Positions 1-12,541 are shown, counted from the first letter of the stretch. The stretch is DNA of 64,000 nucleotides from Heterobilharzia americana (GCA_944470555.2 OX104127.1:132309113-132373112); one strand, 5' to 3'. Numbers and translations are program-made. Notes: generated by a model from the sequence alone, not told the origin.

Positions 1-798
1 GAGCCAGAGCTCCATAAACACAGTATAGTAGTACAATGATTCTTGCAGGTACAGCCAGCTGATTCCACTACTAGCCAGTGTCCATCAATAACCGTATAGT
101 AGTGTTGCTTATTTAAACATATATTCCCTGAAGTCAGGACGATTGAGTATCTCAGCTGCAGTTATTCGACCTAAGCAGACAACTTTTGCTCAATGATTCA
201 CTGGTTTGAACCCGCTTCACCTACTGAGGTTTGAACGACCAGATAGAACCATTAACCCAGTTGATGTGGCTCATTACCAAATATACAAAACTGCACACGC
301 ATGCTGATTGACATTATTTTTACTTACGTTTATATGCTTACATAAGTGACCACTAATATTTCAGTCAATGAAAACCGCCAACCTGTCAACAATAGGTTGT
401 TTAGTAACCACACACAGCCACAAAATTAAAAACGCTATCTGTTTCAGTAACAGAAAGAAATCATCAAGATTTCAAAACTAAATCAAGTGAAATAGTTAGA
501 AAAAATGTAGTATCCTAGCTAAACATAGCTTTTAGCCTAAGAGTGAAGTATATCTTTTTATAGGGAATAGGATTAGTCCATTTTGACTGCAAAAAAACAT
601 ACAACCACAGAAAAGTGTACTATGATTTAAAAAACCATTGTGATTATTCAGTGCCGTATATACTATGACTGGTAACTTGCCAAAAAAGATATCTCTTCAA
701 GAGAAGTGTAGTAACTTCTATATCATGACAAAAACAAGCATATCCCTTAATATTGTGTAAAACACAATAAAATGTATAAACTTTTGAAAACATTGTAC
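1..798. other. AT-rich non-coding, probably SETD1 intron
   Basis: No exon could be recognised here on either strand. The last visible SETD1 exon ends at 799 (minus strand) in phase 2 with a GT donor, so this stretch is most likely part of the following intron, with the rest of the gene beyond position 1. A tRNA B-box-like string near 200-235 hints at a decayed SINE, but it is too weak to call. Confidence 0.4.
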
Positions 799-3700
799 CT
801 TTGCGCAAATACATCTGAAACTCGTGAGTGTCCTCTATGAAACTTGATAGGACGACGTGGTTTCGACGGCACAATACTTTCACTATCATTCGACGATGCG
901 TAGTCACTTGTACAAATGTTTTCAGGAGAAGGACTTGGTTTTAGTAACAGTTTAGACTGTGACCGTTTCCGATCACATTTATCATCTTTGTCAGAACGTT
1001 CAGAACGTCGTCTGCTTTGACATTCATTGGATTTCTTCAGATTTTTTACACGACCATTGGTTGTTTGATTCGATCTCTCTGTGGAACTTTCATTGTCTAT
1101 AGAGGAACCAGAAAATACCGTTTGATTAAAGTATAAACAAATTCCATCAAGAAATTTACTTCCACTATCAAATGGCAACCAAAAATGCTGGAAACTACTT
1201 TTTTTATAAATGGTAAAGCAAAATCGGCTAGACAGACACCTAGACAGATGCACCTAAGGAGAATAAAATACCCAGCAATTAGTGGTAAAATTTCTCCCTG
1301 AACTATTCACCTCTCACAAGCTTCAGTAAATAGAAAGATGTTTAGAAATAAGACTACTTGATAATTCAGTGCTATAACGAATGAGTGATACCTCCAAGAT
1401 CCCAATACAACTGAACGATAATAGCATGTCTACCAATCTACCATAGATTGTCAATTGTGCAGATGAAACAACTGAAACGAGTACAAATAGCTGAGTAAAC
1501 AAGTAATTATTATATGCGATGAATTGCTAACCCTTTCAAATTTGCTCCCCTTGACAACTTGACAAATTATGCACACATGAATTTATTATCAGGTAAATAT
1601 CACTCGGGATTAACAGATAGTAACAAGACTGGAACAAAAAAAGTAAGAAAATCCTTGAAATAGGCTAGTAACGACTGAGAAATACAACTGACTATACAAA
1701 ATGCGTGCAACGATCCCAACTAAAAAGTTTGGCAATACCCAATCAGAATTAAACTTTGAGTTGGAAGTGATTTGAGCAGACATTCTACAGCCAGCCAACA
1801 GAAACAATTGACTTACTTTGTGTATACCTACATACAACAGTTTCAATAAACTTCCCTGCCCTCTCGATTGCTTATTTACTCTTTAAAACTCCGTCCTAAT
1901 TGTTTACGTTGAGTATTTTGTTGTACAATCATAAGTACAATAAAAACAGAACAAAGAACTGAAGAGGTGATAAATAATTAAATCACATTAAATAACCGCA
2001 TTGTCACGCTATACATTGGTTACGGGGATTTCTAAAAACACCTTATTAACTAGATGAAACCATAAGTGAACAAACCTGAAGACTCTGAAACTTCTCGGCA
2101 AACATTGTTTACATTATCATTTTCCATATCTGAACATGAAGTATCACTATCCTTTTGCGTTCGGGAATGATGAGATTTCCAAACAGGAGACGTTTTCAGC
2201 TTTAACTCACATTCATGAAGAGAATTTGTATTTCGTTCATCTTGACAAACAGTAAGAGACTCATTTTTCGATGTCGAAGTAGTAGCACTTGAACACGGTG
2301 GCAATGGACTAGGTGGACGAGGTTTACGTCTGATTTTCGGCAAGGCAGATCGCAAGCCGGTGAACATACCAAGACCGAAAAGTTTGAAACTGGAAGACAA
2401 GGTGTTATTTTCAGACATACTTGATACAGGATTATTAGATGAAATTGTACTAGGGATAGACGAAGAATTGGATAGGTTAGTACTGGCATTCTGGTCAGTG
2501 CGCGATAATACAGTGAATTCATGAGATGTATTTGACTTTTCCAGGGAATTAGTACACATATCATCCTTAGTGGTCGGATGATTAGTTTGGTACAGGCTGT
2601 TGGTAGATAGTGGTTTGGCATGATTGAGCTACCAAAATAGTTAAATAAAGTAAGTCAATTGCTTGTCAAACCTGGATAACATAAGAATTATTTTGTTCAC
2701 TAATGATGGAAAAGCGAAAAAATATCACCATTTCAGTACACTACACCATGTTTCACTACCGTAACGAAACACTGAATCCTATATGAAGTTAATCGATCTT
2801 ACTGCTAACACTCATGTCATACTAATTAGAAATAACAAGCGTCAACTAATAATAAATACATTTCTCAAGTGCATAAATTGACGGATAGACGATTATTCTA
2901 GTTGTGCAACCCACATTGTAAGTGTATTAAAAGAGCACATCCTCAAAAAATTTCCTTTAGCAAGTACAAGAATTTAAAATCCAACTAAAGTAGCTATTTA
3001 AGTGAAAAGTTATAAAACCAGTAGAAAATTCGTAATCTAATTCAGTACCTCATTCACATTGAGACACTTCAACAAGGCTTTGCAATCGATGGGATTAGAT
3101 CTTGATTATCATACATTAAGATAACTAGAAACTCGAATCATTCATTCAGTGTACTCCACTATACACTGAAGTACCCACTTTTTATTCGGAATATGCACCC
3201 CAATCGTTATCCTTTAAGATGTAATTTTCAAAGCTCTAAACATTTTTCCTATATTTGTAAAGCCATATAGTGTCATTATTAATGATTTCTTAGGTACGTA
3301 GCAATTTCACACATGAATAATTGACCTAAATATATGTATACATATAGACTTACTCTACATTCCCGTTCTTTAGAATCCCACCAATCTGAAAATAGTTTGA
3401 ACGCTTGACCTTCAACAAGCTTTCGGGTTACATCGCGTTGTATTATCCCTCGTAATTCATCTACAAAAACCATATGCACATCATCAATTATTTTAAGAAC
3501 TTCTTGAATGTCCACCGACTTATAAGGAGTTTTTAAAAGAGGTGGACGGTGAGGATTAAACAAAGGTCCTTTGACAGTTTCATTTGATCCTTCAGGAGTA
3601 GGCAAAAGTGTGCGGCGATTTGAAGGACTTGTCACTACCCGTGTATTTTTTGATGAATCAAAATGCGAATTTCCTTTTTGAGCTATTGTTTTGGAAGGTT

Positions 3701-5074
3701 TCTCTGAATGTACAGGATCATCAGGTTTATTATGCACACAAGTTGGCAAATATGTTTCTGAAGTGATTGGAAGAGCGTTACAGACATTGGAATTATGATC
3801 TACGACAACTGGACTATGGTGAGCATCGCTTAATTCGGAAGCCGGTTTTACAGAGTTCAGTTTAAGCAGTTTCTGTATGCGAGCTTCAAGAGACTCTTCA
3901 TAATACTGAGACTCCTGAAGTTTTACATCTTCACTATTACAACACCTTTTCGATACACTTGCAGCCACTTCAGATGAGGGTGCGTCATGGTCTGCTGCTG
4001 AGTGAGTCATACCTTTCTCATGGATGTTTAGATCACTTGATGATTTCCGATACCGTTGGGTGGTAACATGAGATAAATCTGACACATCATCAGTATCCAG
4101 GACACATGCTGATTTGTCCGGATGTAAACAACTTCTCAAATCTGAATGTTGTTTATCAGAGAACCTAGGAAAAAGATGAGATCTAAAAGTTGTCATGCAA
4201 TGCGATTGTGGTAAGCTTTCAAACGCTTTGTGATGACTACCAAAATTTGAATTCGAATGTGACTGACGCAGAGTAGGATCGTATGAAGCATGATCACAAT
4301 TCGAAGAAACATGTGGCGGAAAATTAGGAGGCATATTAGTGTATGTTGAATTGACAAAAGACTTGTCTGAAAGGTGGATTTGGTCATTCTGTTTGGGAAG
4401 GAGATCAGACATTTGCTCAGCAATCAAACGAACTCTAATTTTTCCTAAAAAATTAGAATAAGGCCAAATAATTTTTTACCGAAAGGGTCCACCTGTACGG
4501 TCATAATATTTCCCATCTTTGACGTCTGATTAAGGTGTTCTACACAAACTCTTGCACTTTTTGAAGACGTAAAGACAACCTGAAGGGTAAGACTTTAAAG
4601 TATGTTTTAACATACGGTTCCGATACCGAGGTGACGTTGTGTCTTCGGGTGATAATAGATTTTTGCCTCTATAATTGTGCCGAAATGACGACACATATCT
4701 TCCAAGTTCTTAAATGTGATGTTGTCGTTCAAGTTTGAAAATGTGACTTCTTTTTCCGGTTTCTCACCGACGTAATATACGTCAACCTACCAAAAGTTAT
4801 TCTTTAAAAGAGATTGAAACAACCTTGAAACTTGGGATCGGCAAATCAATCACTGATTTCTTGCATAGATTTCTGAAGTGTAAAGGACGTCTTGGGTCCA
4901 CGACCGGGTCAGGGTCTGGTTCATTTCGCTTGAAAATGAAATAATGAAATGAGTACATCTTACTCCTTCGACAATACCGTCAACCCGATATAACAGAGTC
5001 CGGCAGGAAGGGTTTAGTTCTGGATCCCATAGCAATTTTGCGGCCGTAAAAGAGACTGATCGAGCACTGTTCAT
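799..5074 (-). CDS. SETD1: SETD1/Set1-type H3K4 methyltransferase, N-terminal part
   Basis: Seven exons join in phase on the minus strand: 5074-4964, 4928-4824, 4786-4616, 4579-4480, 4444-3354, 2628-2076 and 1096-799. The introns are 35, 37, 36, 35, 725 and 979 bp, all GT-AG. About 809 residues are visible. Residues 1-72 carry the block found at the N-terminus of SETD1 proteins (KLLWDPEL, YRVDG, DPRRPLHF, IPSFKVD). An RRM follows at about 84-165 (VTFSNLNDN, YYHPKTQRHLGI, MGNIMTVQVD). Exon 5 is a Ser/His/Asp-rich linker ending in a conserved segment near residues 490-525 (DELRGIIQRDVTRKLVEG, then DWWDSKER). Exons 6-7 are low-complexity and basic (PKIRRKPRPPSPLPP). The family is the catalytic subunit of COMPASS, which methylates histone H3 Lys4 in the nucleus. 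N-SET, SET and post-SET are not in the window. The start at 5074 fits the usual N-terminal length. Exons 6-7 rest mainly on phase and splice sites. Confidence 0.87.
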
Positions 5075-5082
5075 AATAGGCT
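5075..5082 (-). other. Splice acceptor six bases before the SETD1 start codon
   Basis: On the minus strand a pyrimidine tract ending in TTTTCCAG sits just before CCTATT and the ATG at 5074. It could be the acceptor of a 5'UTR intron or a spliced-leader trans-splicing site, which schistosomes use on some mRNAs. No coding donor upstream was recognised. Confidence 0.4.
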
Positions 5083-5581
5083 GGAAAAAAAATCCAATAA
5101 GCTGTTCATTAATAACACTATTTTAAGCAAAACATAAAACAACGATACATTAAAATACACGCATAAATTTTTTATGTAAAAATAAGAAACTCTTTCATGA
5201 AAAACTGCTATCGTGATCTACGACACCTTGCAACAAGCCTGTGATGCAAATGGAGGAAATTTCCAGAATAGCCATCTAAATATATTTTCCCTTAGATGAA
5301 TTAATTATTCACAACATGTGTACTTAGTACGAGGCATCAAGTTACCATCCTAAACGCATTCCACACACTTCAGAGTGTATAAGAGAAGGGAGAATAAATA
5401 CTTGAAGATTAATAGCAGTGTCCAGAATTTTGTTGGAATTGATGTCATGTCTTTATCAGACTACCTCTGGTTTCCTACCAAACTAATCCGAATTCAGTTA
5501 GCACTACATGTTGAACTAGGCAGTCCCTCTACGTGCGTAACATATTTCAAGACGACTTTAGTTCCTCTGGGTTCATAATCT

Positions 5582-5966
5582 CTAAGGTGTAACATATCCT
5601 ACATAGTGTTCTACGTCTAACCTGAACACTGCATAGACAATAATTCCACCACATGCGAGCAATACGGATAAGACATTTATCGTAAAAACATTAGACCCCC
5701 CAGGTTCTCTTGCTTTAGATGGCTGTTTCAAAGCTGTACAGGGAGACAGGACAGATTCCGCTAGAGCATACCCGTCCTTCGATAGGTAAGTAATCACAGA
5801 TCCGGCTACAGCTAAGGTTGACGTAAGTTGGGAACTGCCAAACTGACGTTTTGTAACCAAACTGGGATCCATCACCAACCAGCCTGGCAGGGTTGGTGCA
5901 ATTTACCAAGGTAATGAAATAGACTACATATTCCATCATTGCACTAACTTTCTTAAGCATAGTCAA
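5582..5966 (-). CDS. Unrecognised ORF(s) with a membrane-like tail
   Basis: Two overlapping minus-strand frames are open here. One (5966-5715) has a hydrophobic start (MEYVVYFITLV) and six cysteines. The other (to 5582) ends in a hydrophobic stretch (LSVLLACGGIIVYAVF) followed by a short tail, like a C-terminal membrane or GPI-signal segment. A GT at the LGKF-type junction near 5910 and several AG sites make a spliced gene possible, but no single junction was convincing. The ORF lies beside the perfect 430 bp repeat at 5991. No family is recognised and chance ORFs are not excluded. Confidence 0.15.
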
Positions 5967-5990
5967 TGTAGATTAATCTTCAAGCATTAT

Positions 5991-6420
5991 CTTACACTTG
6001 ACAGGTGCAAGCCGAACATACTCAGATTTTCACTCAGTGTTCAAGAAGACTCGGCATTTTGTTGTCTAACACGGACACATCATGTGTGATCCAAGCCAGC
6101 CAGGTTTCATCTGAGGAGAAATAAGCCGTAAGGTGTCGGAGTTACATAGCGTTATATCCATCAGCACGTCTGAAACAAACTTAAATGGGAATGGTAACCT
6201 GGCATTCTTGGCAGGTTGCTCTTACTTCTGACAAATCTCCGTTAGTCCTTACGTGGTTGCGTGAGTCCCAGAGGAGAAGCTTGATTATCATGATATACTT
6301 GCCCGACACCTTCAGTTACATACCGACATAACACCGCCTAGTCAGTCGATCCAGACTTGAAACAGATGCCACATGTCGGGTATTTGAAAATTTGTCCGCC
6401 TATCCAAACATGAAGACAAC
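5991..6420 (+). repeat. 430 bp perfect inverted repeat, copy 1
   Basis: This segment is the exact reverse complement of 31981-32410; every line I compared matched, with no gap. Its right end includes ATGAAGACAAC, the start of a short ORF. Beyond both ends the two copies are only roughly similar. It has no long ORF and no terminal features of a known transposon. Confidence 0.9.
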
Positions 6421-6478
6421 CGCAAGTGCGATCGATGCTCCCGCAGTCAGAACTAAAATTTGCATAGGTTTTCTCTAG
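6410..6478 (+). CDS. Short ORF starting inside the 430 bp repeat
   Basis: The ORF begins MKTTASAIDAPAV and stops after 22 codons. The other repeat copy begins [13 protein letters not shown] in the same place. Identity at DNA level falls from complete to about 70% immediately after the fourth codon. It may be a first coding exon of an unrecognised gene, or chance. Confidence 0.2.
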   Translation: MKTTASAIDAPAVRTKICIGFL

Positions 6479-7412
6479 TTTTTTCACCTTCTTAATAAAA
6501 TGTGATGATCAGTGACCTAGATCAGTTTAACATGATTATCTCTGATTCCCATACGCTGTCTAGTGCCTCCGTTACCCTACTCAGTAATTTCCTACGGTCA
6601 TCTATAAAAACCTCGGCTGTGTTTAGATGAATGGTTAACCGGCTGGTCCCTTAGTATACACTTGACTTTCTCATCTTCCAATCTGGCACACAGAGGCTTA
6701 TAGCTGTTGCCTGAATTTCGTAAGGTGCAAACGTACATAGGCACATACTAATGCGTAATTAGACTACAAGCAGATACTCCAAAAAGAGCAGTAATCCTTC
6801 ACCAATCCTATCCGACGTCTTTCAGCGATGTAACTCATCTGCATCCACCGTTGATTTGATGTCGCCAAACACCATGTGAGATGATTTCTCTTTTCATACT
6901 TGAAGTTAGTGCTGATCATAAAAAACTGATTATCAGAGCGAAATTGTAGAGATTACCGTTATCAGTTTATCAGAACGGAATTCAGTTATTAGTTTGGTTA
7001 AACTACTGAGAAATTTCAGGCTACTCCCTATCTATGATCTTTTTATTTTGTTTCAGAAAAACAAAAAGGTGAAGATATGCACAACGATGGGAAATTTAGA
7101 AAAAGGGAGACATATCAGATTAATCATTATTACCTGTAGAGTACGAGATAAGAATGAGAACAGGAGCAAAACTGGTACCAGCTAAAACTTCCACCTTGGT
7201 GTCGTTGTCGGACTGGCAATCACAATGACCCAAAGAACTACTCTGACTGGAATACTAGTTCTTTTGAGGTCCAACCACAACAGAAACGTCTACTGGAATG
7301 TGGTAAAACAAAAGCAGTTACCATTATAATGTAGATCCCTAAGTTACGATGGGGGTCAGAAGGCAGTCGTAATGCTGGCTGAACGGCGCATGTTTTCCAC
7401 GGATGATCGGTA

Positions 7413-7856
7413 CTACCATGCTGATGCTGTATTTACAGTGAGAAGCAGCGCAAAAAAAACTGAAAAAAGCACATTCCAGGCTATGTGGTTTCCCACTGCC
7501 GGTGAAACCGGGTTTCCCTCAGTTGGATTCAAACTAACACAACTTATATAACACTTCTGAAAAGACAGTGTACAATAGGTTTCAAACACATTTTCCTTGG
7601 GGTCGGAAGCCATGTTATACCTCAGGTACCTTGAAGAAACACCTTCTACAGTGTGGTATGGGAAGTAGAAGCCACGCGCACGCTTCCTACAACATAACCT
7701 ACTCTTAGCTTTGAAAGAAACTATCAGTAACATTCTTTGTTCCCTGAATTCTTCTTCGGGTGCTACTGCGAAACGTGACAACTTGAACTCTTGTAATTCT
7801 GAGCGAATTCGAACATTGGTGTATCTGTCCGCACATCCCATATCCACGCGTGCCAT
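7413..7856 (-). CDS. Unrecognised 147-residue ORF with hydrophobic C-terminus
   Basis: The ORF starts at a true ATG (MARVDMGCADRY) and ends in a run of hydrophobic residues (AWNVLFSVFFALLLTVN) before the stop, which resembles a C-terminal anchor. It holds seven cysteines. No conserved domain is recognised. Internal TTTCAG acceptor-like sites mean part of it could be an exon of a larger gene. The opposite strand is also partly open (7711-7893), so the coding strand is uncertain. Confidence 0.2.
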   Translation of the reverse strand: MARVDMGCADRYTNVRIRSELQEFKLSRFAVAPEEEFREQRMLLIVSFKAKSRLCCRKRARGFYFPYHTVEGVSSRYLRYNMASDPKENVFETYCTLSFQKCYISCVSLNPTEGNPVSPAVGNHIAWNVLFSVFFALLLTVNTASAW

Positions 7857-8003
7857 TTTAAAGGAGTCAAGAAGTTTTCCGTCTATTTCATGAAGTTTCA
7901 GTGCTCATATGAGATAACATGTTTAAATCCATGCCATGGATTAAGCGAAGTCTCAACGTAAAAAAAGTCAGCGCCTCAAGATGGCGTTGCCTTTCCGACA
8001 GTA

Positions 8004-8246
8004 ATGCCGATAAACGCAAACGAGAAACTAACTGGCATCACAGAATGTAGTAACCGTATAGAGAAACTGATTATCGAACACAGCGGTCCTGTTACCCTTA
8101 CCCTGAACCACACACTAAACTGTAAGGTGTGCCGGACTACAGTCCTCCACCAAGTATCATATTCCTCAAGTTCCAATAAGATTCTGATACCACAAGATTG
8201 CAAATTTGCACGAAATGCAACACAATGCAAAACCACTCTTACCTAA
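8004..8246 (+). CDS. Cys-rich ORF, possible last exon of a secreted or surface protein
   Basis: The 80-residue frame has six cysteines (TEC, NCKVC, DCKF, TQC) and two N-glycosylation sequons (NHT, NAT), a composition typical of extracellular proteins. The frame is open upstream of 8004, so the ATG may be internal to an exon. Its stop lies 22 bases inside the 478 bp perfect direct repeat, which would make most of that repeat its 3' untranslated region. The second repeat copy at 12064 has similar but diverged sequence to its left. No family is recognised. Confidence 0.3.
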   Translation: MPINANEKLTGITECSNRIEKLIIEHSGPVTLTLNHTLNCKVCRTTVLHQVSYSSSSNKILIPQDCKFARNATQCKTTLT

Positions 8247-8701
8247 GAGCTACATTTGTGAACACGTTTGCACCATGTCTGGTTACCATACATGAAAAGA
8301 GGAACACAATGTTCAAGAGATATTCATTTCTAATACTCCCCGCGACTGAACCACTGTTTCTGTATTCATGACTACTGAATTGTTTGCTTCAGATAGAAGA
8401 CTCCTATCTCCAGCACTAAGTATTGCGAAGCTATCGCTTATCAATCTCGGCACTAGAACTTCAACAGGTGGGTGATGAGTTTAAAACCACTAAGTATGCT
8501 GTTCGAGAGACCGAATAGTACACTTACGCGTGACATGTGACAAAATTTTGATAAGCAATTCTATGAGACTATTAACTTGACGAAGTGACTACTTTCTAAC
8601 GGGCTGTGAAAGAAGACTGTTTTTACATGAATTTCTCAGGACTGCGAAGTCTAAACTTGCTGGACACGTTAAAGTTAGAAGTAGTTAACAAAGAACTTCA
8701 G
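8224..8701 (+). repeat. 478 bp perfect direct repeat, copy 1
   Basis: Identical base for base to 12064-12541, at a constant offset of 3840. Similarity continues to the left in diverged form and stops sharply on the right. There are no TG...CA ends or visible target duplications, and no retroviral-type ORFs between the copies, so these do not look like LTRs. Confidence 0.9.
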
Positions 8702-11700
8702 TTGAAGTTTACGCTTTTGACAAGATTCATCAAAGTAGTAGTCCAACCCTAGGAAAATAATTTGCCATACACCTCATTTGTCAGTTGCGTTGGAGATGGT
8801 TAAGTTGTGAATAACTTCAGATGTTCAGTACACCAACAAGTAACCGCAAGTCAAGTGGTGTTATATATTCGATGGGGCTGAAAAGTCATCCCGAGGCACT
8901 TCCAAGGGATCTTGAGCCAAAACAATCAGAACGCGAAGTATTGTGCCCAATATGCATTGCTCAGGGGAGTTGGAATGTGTACAGGTATGCTGTGGTTCAG
9001 CTTGTGAACAATAAAGCAACTACTTCAGCACAATAACGATGTTGTGTGGTTTCTCCTTACTTTCCAAAATATCCATTATGCAAACTTCGGTGGAATGTCA
9101 CATGACTCTCTCAACAGCTGCCACTTTTTCTCGTAAAACATCGTGTCAAGAAAATAAACAAGGGGTAGACCTGACCACTACTAACAACTCCAAAATCAAA
9201 CTAAGATTTGCAGAATGGTGGTGCAGGTGAATAGTCCCATAACGAGTGGTTTTATCTATCAGTAAACTGGAAAACTTTAGGCATTCATGTCACAATTCAG
9301 ACTAATGTGGTATCATTAATCTGAATGCCTGGTTCCATGTTGATTTGGATGATAATGATGATGAATGTAGTATTCATCAGACACTGAAATCGGTTGGATC
9401 AGCTTGTTTGATACACTACACAGAGGTACAGTAATATTTGCGTAATACTATTTAAAGCGAAATTTATTAATCATAATCATTTCAAGGTAATCACAAAACT
9501 TTCGAATTACATCTACATATTCCAATGGCCCTTTATTCATTCCTTGTTATTACTGTTAATATCATTATTATTTGAACAGCTCTTAAATATCTGCAATGTG
9601 TGGATTATCTCGGTTGAATATGCTACATGAGTGCGATGAACAAAGATTCAGTAATCAGTCTCTCCATGTACCTGACTGATTCTACAATGTGGTCATGGGT
9701 CAGTACATGAACGTCAATGACTGGGATTTTTTGACTTACCTTGACGGGGTCTAACACCCGGTGTTCAGCTCAGATCCTTTGTTCCTGATGGTCCCATATC
9801 GACTACTTTGACGGATGTTTTTATCTTACACCCATTAATTTCAGTTGGTATATTACATTAATTTTTGCTTAATTTTGACAATGAGATCGATTATTCTACT
9901 GAATTTCTTACCGTTTGTGAGTTTAACTGACATCTTAAGTCTAGAATTCTTAGGAATCCCAAGCAGACTTTTCGACGAAATTTCTTTATATGACATCATC
10001 ACAGAGGTACTGGATTCACCCTTATTTATATTGTGGTAACTGTTAACATAAGTATTTTTTAAGTGAATCATCTACCACAGGTACTTCAATAATTTTACTA
10101 GCACCAATGATAGACAACAAAGAAGCCGGTGATGAACACTAGCTTGAAATAAATCTTTTTAAACCTCAAACAATACAAAAGTGATCAGAAAGTTGTGTCA
10201 CTACCTGGACATGATTATAAGCAATAAATCATGCTTAGAATGTCACTGGATAAATAATACTGTCACTACCTAAAAAATACGTTAACATTATGTGTGCCTA
10301 TACAATACCACAGTCTTCGAGTTTTAATGTCCTGTTAACCAAGGTACTTTATAATAGGCATGTCACTACTGCTCTTCGGATGAGTGAAAGTTAATCAACA
10401 TGATATCGCCTAACAAACTACCGTAAAACTTTTTCTCATTTGACAGTGATAAAACCAGTAACTCAGCTGGGAAGTACTTTGAATGCACTTTGGAAATTTG
10501 AAGCTAAGGCCGAAGAAAGGACCTCATTGTGGCACAATAATTCCAGCAACAAATACAAATATCTTTTCTGAAGTGCCAGGAAATTCGAAAAATTTAGGTT
10601 CACCTAGAACCTGATGAGTTCTTGAGTACCTTTTGAAAGATTCAGGTTTTCGCCTTAAGTTCCTGATGTCCACATGACGCGAATGTCAATTGAGGATTTT
10701 TGAAATTTTGATATCAGATAAAGACCCACAAAAGATCTGGCACATGAGATAGGAAGTAGTATCTACATCACATTATAATCGAAAAAGGTGAGAGACACTT
10801 CGTTTAGCTTGGTTTGTTGAGCGAGTGCATGGATTTTAGGCACTATCCGAAGGTTTGAACCTAAAAAACCTATAGAAATTTAAAAACCACGTGCCGTTTT
10901 GCGGTGGATCTATAGTAAAGACTCACAAACAAAGTAAGTAACTATACTTTAAATGCGCTGGCTCATATTAAAGACTAGAAATCTCATTCAGAAACGCTAA
11001 TGAACTACCTCAACTCTTCGGTGTTTACAAATATAAGATAAAATAATTTGGAAAACTAAACAGTGGAACTCACAAGCGACGCAGTGCCTCCAGAAAACCG
11101 TTCAGCAGTTCATTAATTACCGTCTACTATCAAAAAACTGATAAAAAATGGGAAACAATCCAAGGTTAAAACAAATAAAGCGCACACATAAGACGACTGA
11201 AAATCCCGCTGAATATCAAATATTCAGTAGACAATGAAACCGCTTTTGTTTTCTGTTAAACATGTTTAACACAATGCTCATAGAAGTATTGGGTTTACGT
11301 CACGATTTCCTATGAAAGCCTTCTGCACTTCCATCCAAAAATCAAGTACAACGTGGCTATGGATCTAGCCTTTTTCGAGCTCCATGATATTATCTGACAT
11401 ATCCTTCATACTCATTTCTAGTGATTACCTGGAGGACTCTGTTTCTGCATGTTACCTTTTAGTCTAGAACAACTCATTTACGTACTGCCATTATATCTGT
11501 CTTGTTTGATAGTTGTTGCAAGCAACGTACTCTACTGTAGGTCCGTGTGGTGTTTTTCCCTGTCAATACCTAATGTGGCATCACGTACTTCCCCAGAATC
11601 AACAGCCCAGGGTTCGACGAAATTCAGTATTGATGCTAACCCTCATAGTTTTGTCCGACATGTTAGGCTGAAGGTACAGGGTCAAACATCCATGCCACTT

Positions 11701-12063
11701 TGCACACCGTCGTGTTACTTTGCATTGCTCACAATCTATCCTCTAGCCAGCTACTGAGAAGGCACCGGTATTTTGGCAAGACCTCTCAGATATACTGCTC
11801 CATCTGTTTATGTTCTTCCTTGGTCTCGTGTTCGTGGGTGTATTACAGGTACGAATAACTAGCAATTGGCTTCTGCGTCTGCGAGTTCACACGAGGACAA
11901 TTCCTGGACCTCTTTTGCCTTGAACTCACTTCCCAAATTGTCTGACTCTACCTTCTCAGGTAGGAGCTTTCGCCTCTTAACTCCTCTGTAGGAGAAGTGT
12001 GAGATCACGTTGGGTTGATTCCACCTTATTTATCTCCATGCAAGTCACTGTAAATTCGCGCGA
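8702..12063. other. Non-coding stretch between the direct repeats
   Basis: Several short ORFs occur (8821-9036, 9039-9230 and 11449-11757, plus strand). None shows a domain, and none has convincing splice junctions. The 11449 ORF begins with a hydrophobic stretch, but its composition is otherwise unremarkable. No mobile element was recognised. Confidence 0.3.
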
Positions 12064-12541
12064 AATGCAAAACCACTCTTACCTAAGAGCTACATTTGTG
12101 AACACGTTTGCACCATGTCTGGTTACCATACATGAAAAGAGGAACACAATGTTCAAGAGATATTCATTTCTAATACTCCCCGCGACTGAACCACTGTTTC
12201 TGTATTCATGACTACTGAATTGTTTGCTTCAGATAGAAGACTCCTATCTCCAGCACTAAGTATTGCGAAGCTATCGCTTATCAATCTCGGCACTAGAACT
12301 TCAACAGGTGGGTGATGAGTTTAAAACCACTAAGTATGCTGTTCGAGAGACCGAATAGTACACTTACGCGTGACATGTGACAAAATTTTGATAAGCAATT
12401 CTATGAGACTATTAACTTGACGAAGTGACTACTTTCTAACGGGCTGTGAAAGAAGACTGTTTTTACATGAATTTCTCAGGACTGCGAAGTCTAAACTTGC
12501 TGGACACGTTAAAGTTAGAAGTAGTTAACAAAGAACTTCAG
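12064..12541 (+). repeat. 478 bp perfect direct repeat, copy 2
   Basis: Identical to 8224-8701. To its left the bases GTAAATTCGCGCGAAATGC correspond to diverged sequence at the end of the 8004-8246 ORF, with a short deletion. So the duplicated unit was longer than the identical core. Confidence 0.9.

Noticed and set aside
11449..11757. Membrane protein gene from the hydrophobic 102-residue ORF
   Set aside because: Hydrophobic stretches are expected from T-rich DNA, and there is no homology or splice support.
8224..12541. LTR retrotransposon with 478 bp LTRs
   Set aside because: The repeats have no TG/CA ends, primer-binding site or polypurine tract, and the 3.4 kb between them shows no gag, protease, RT or integrase.
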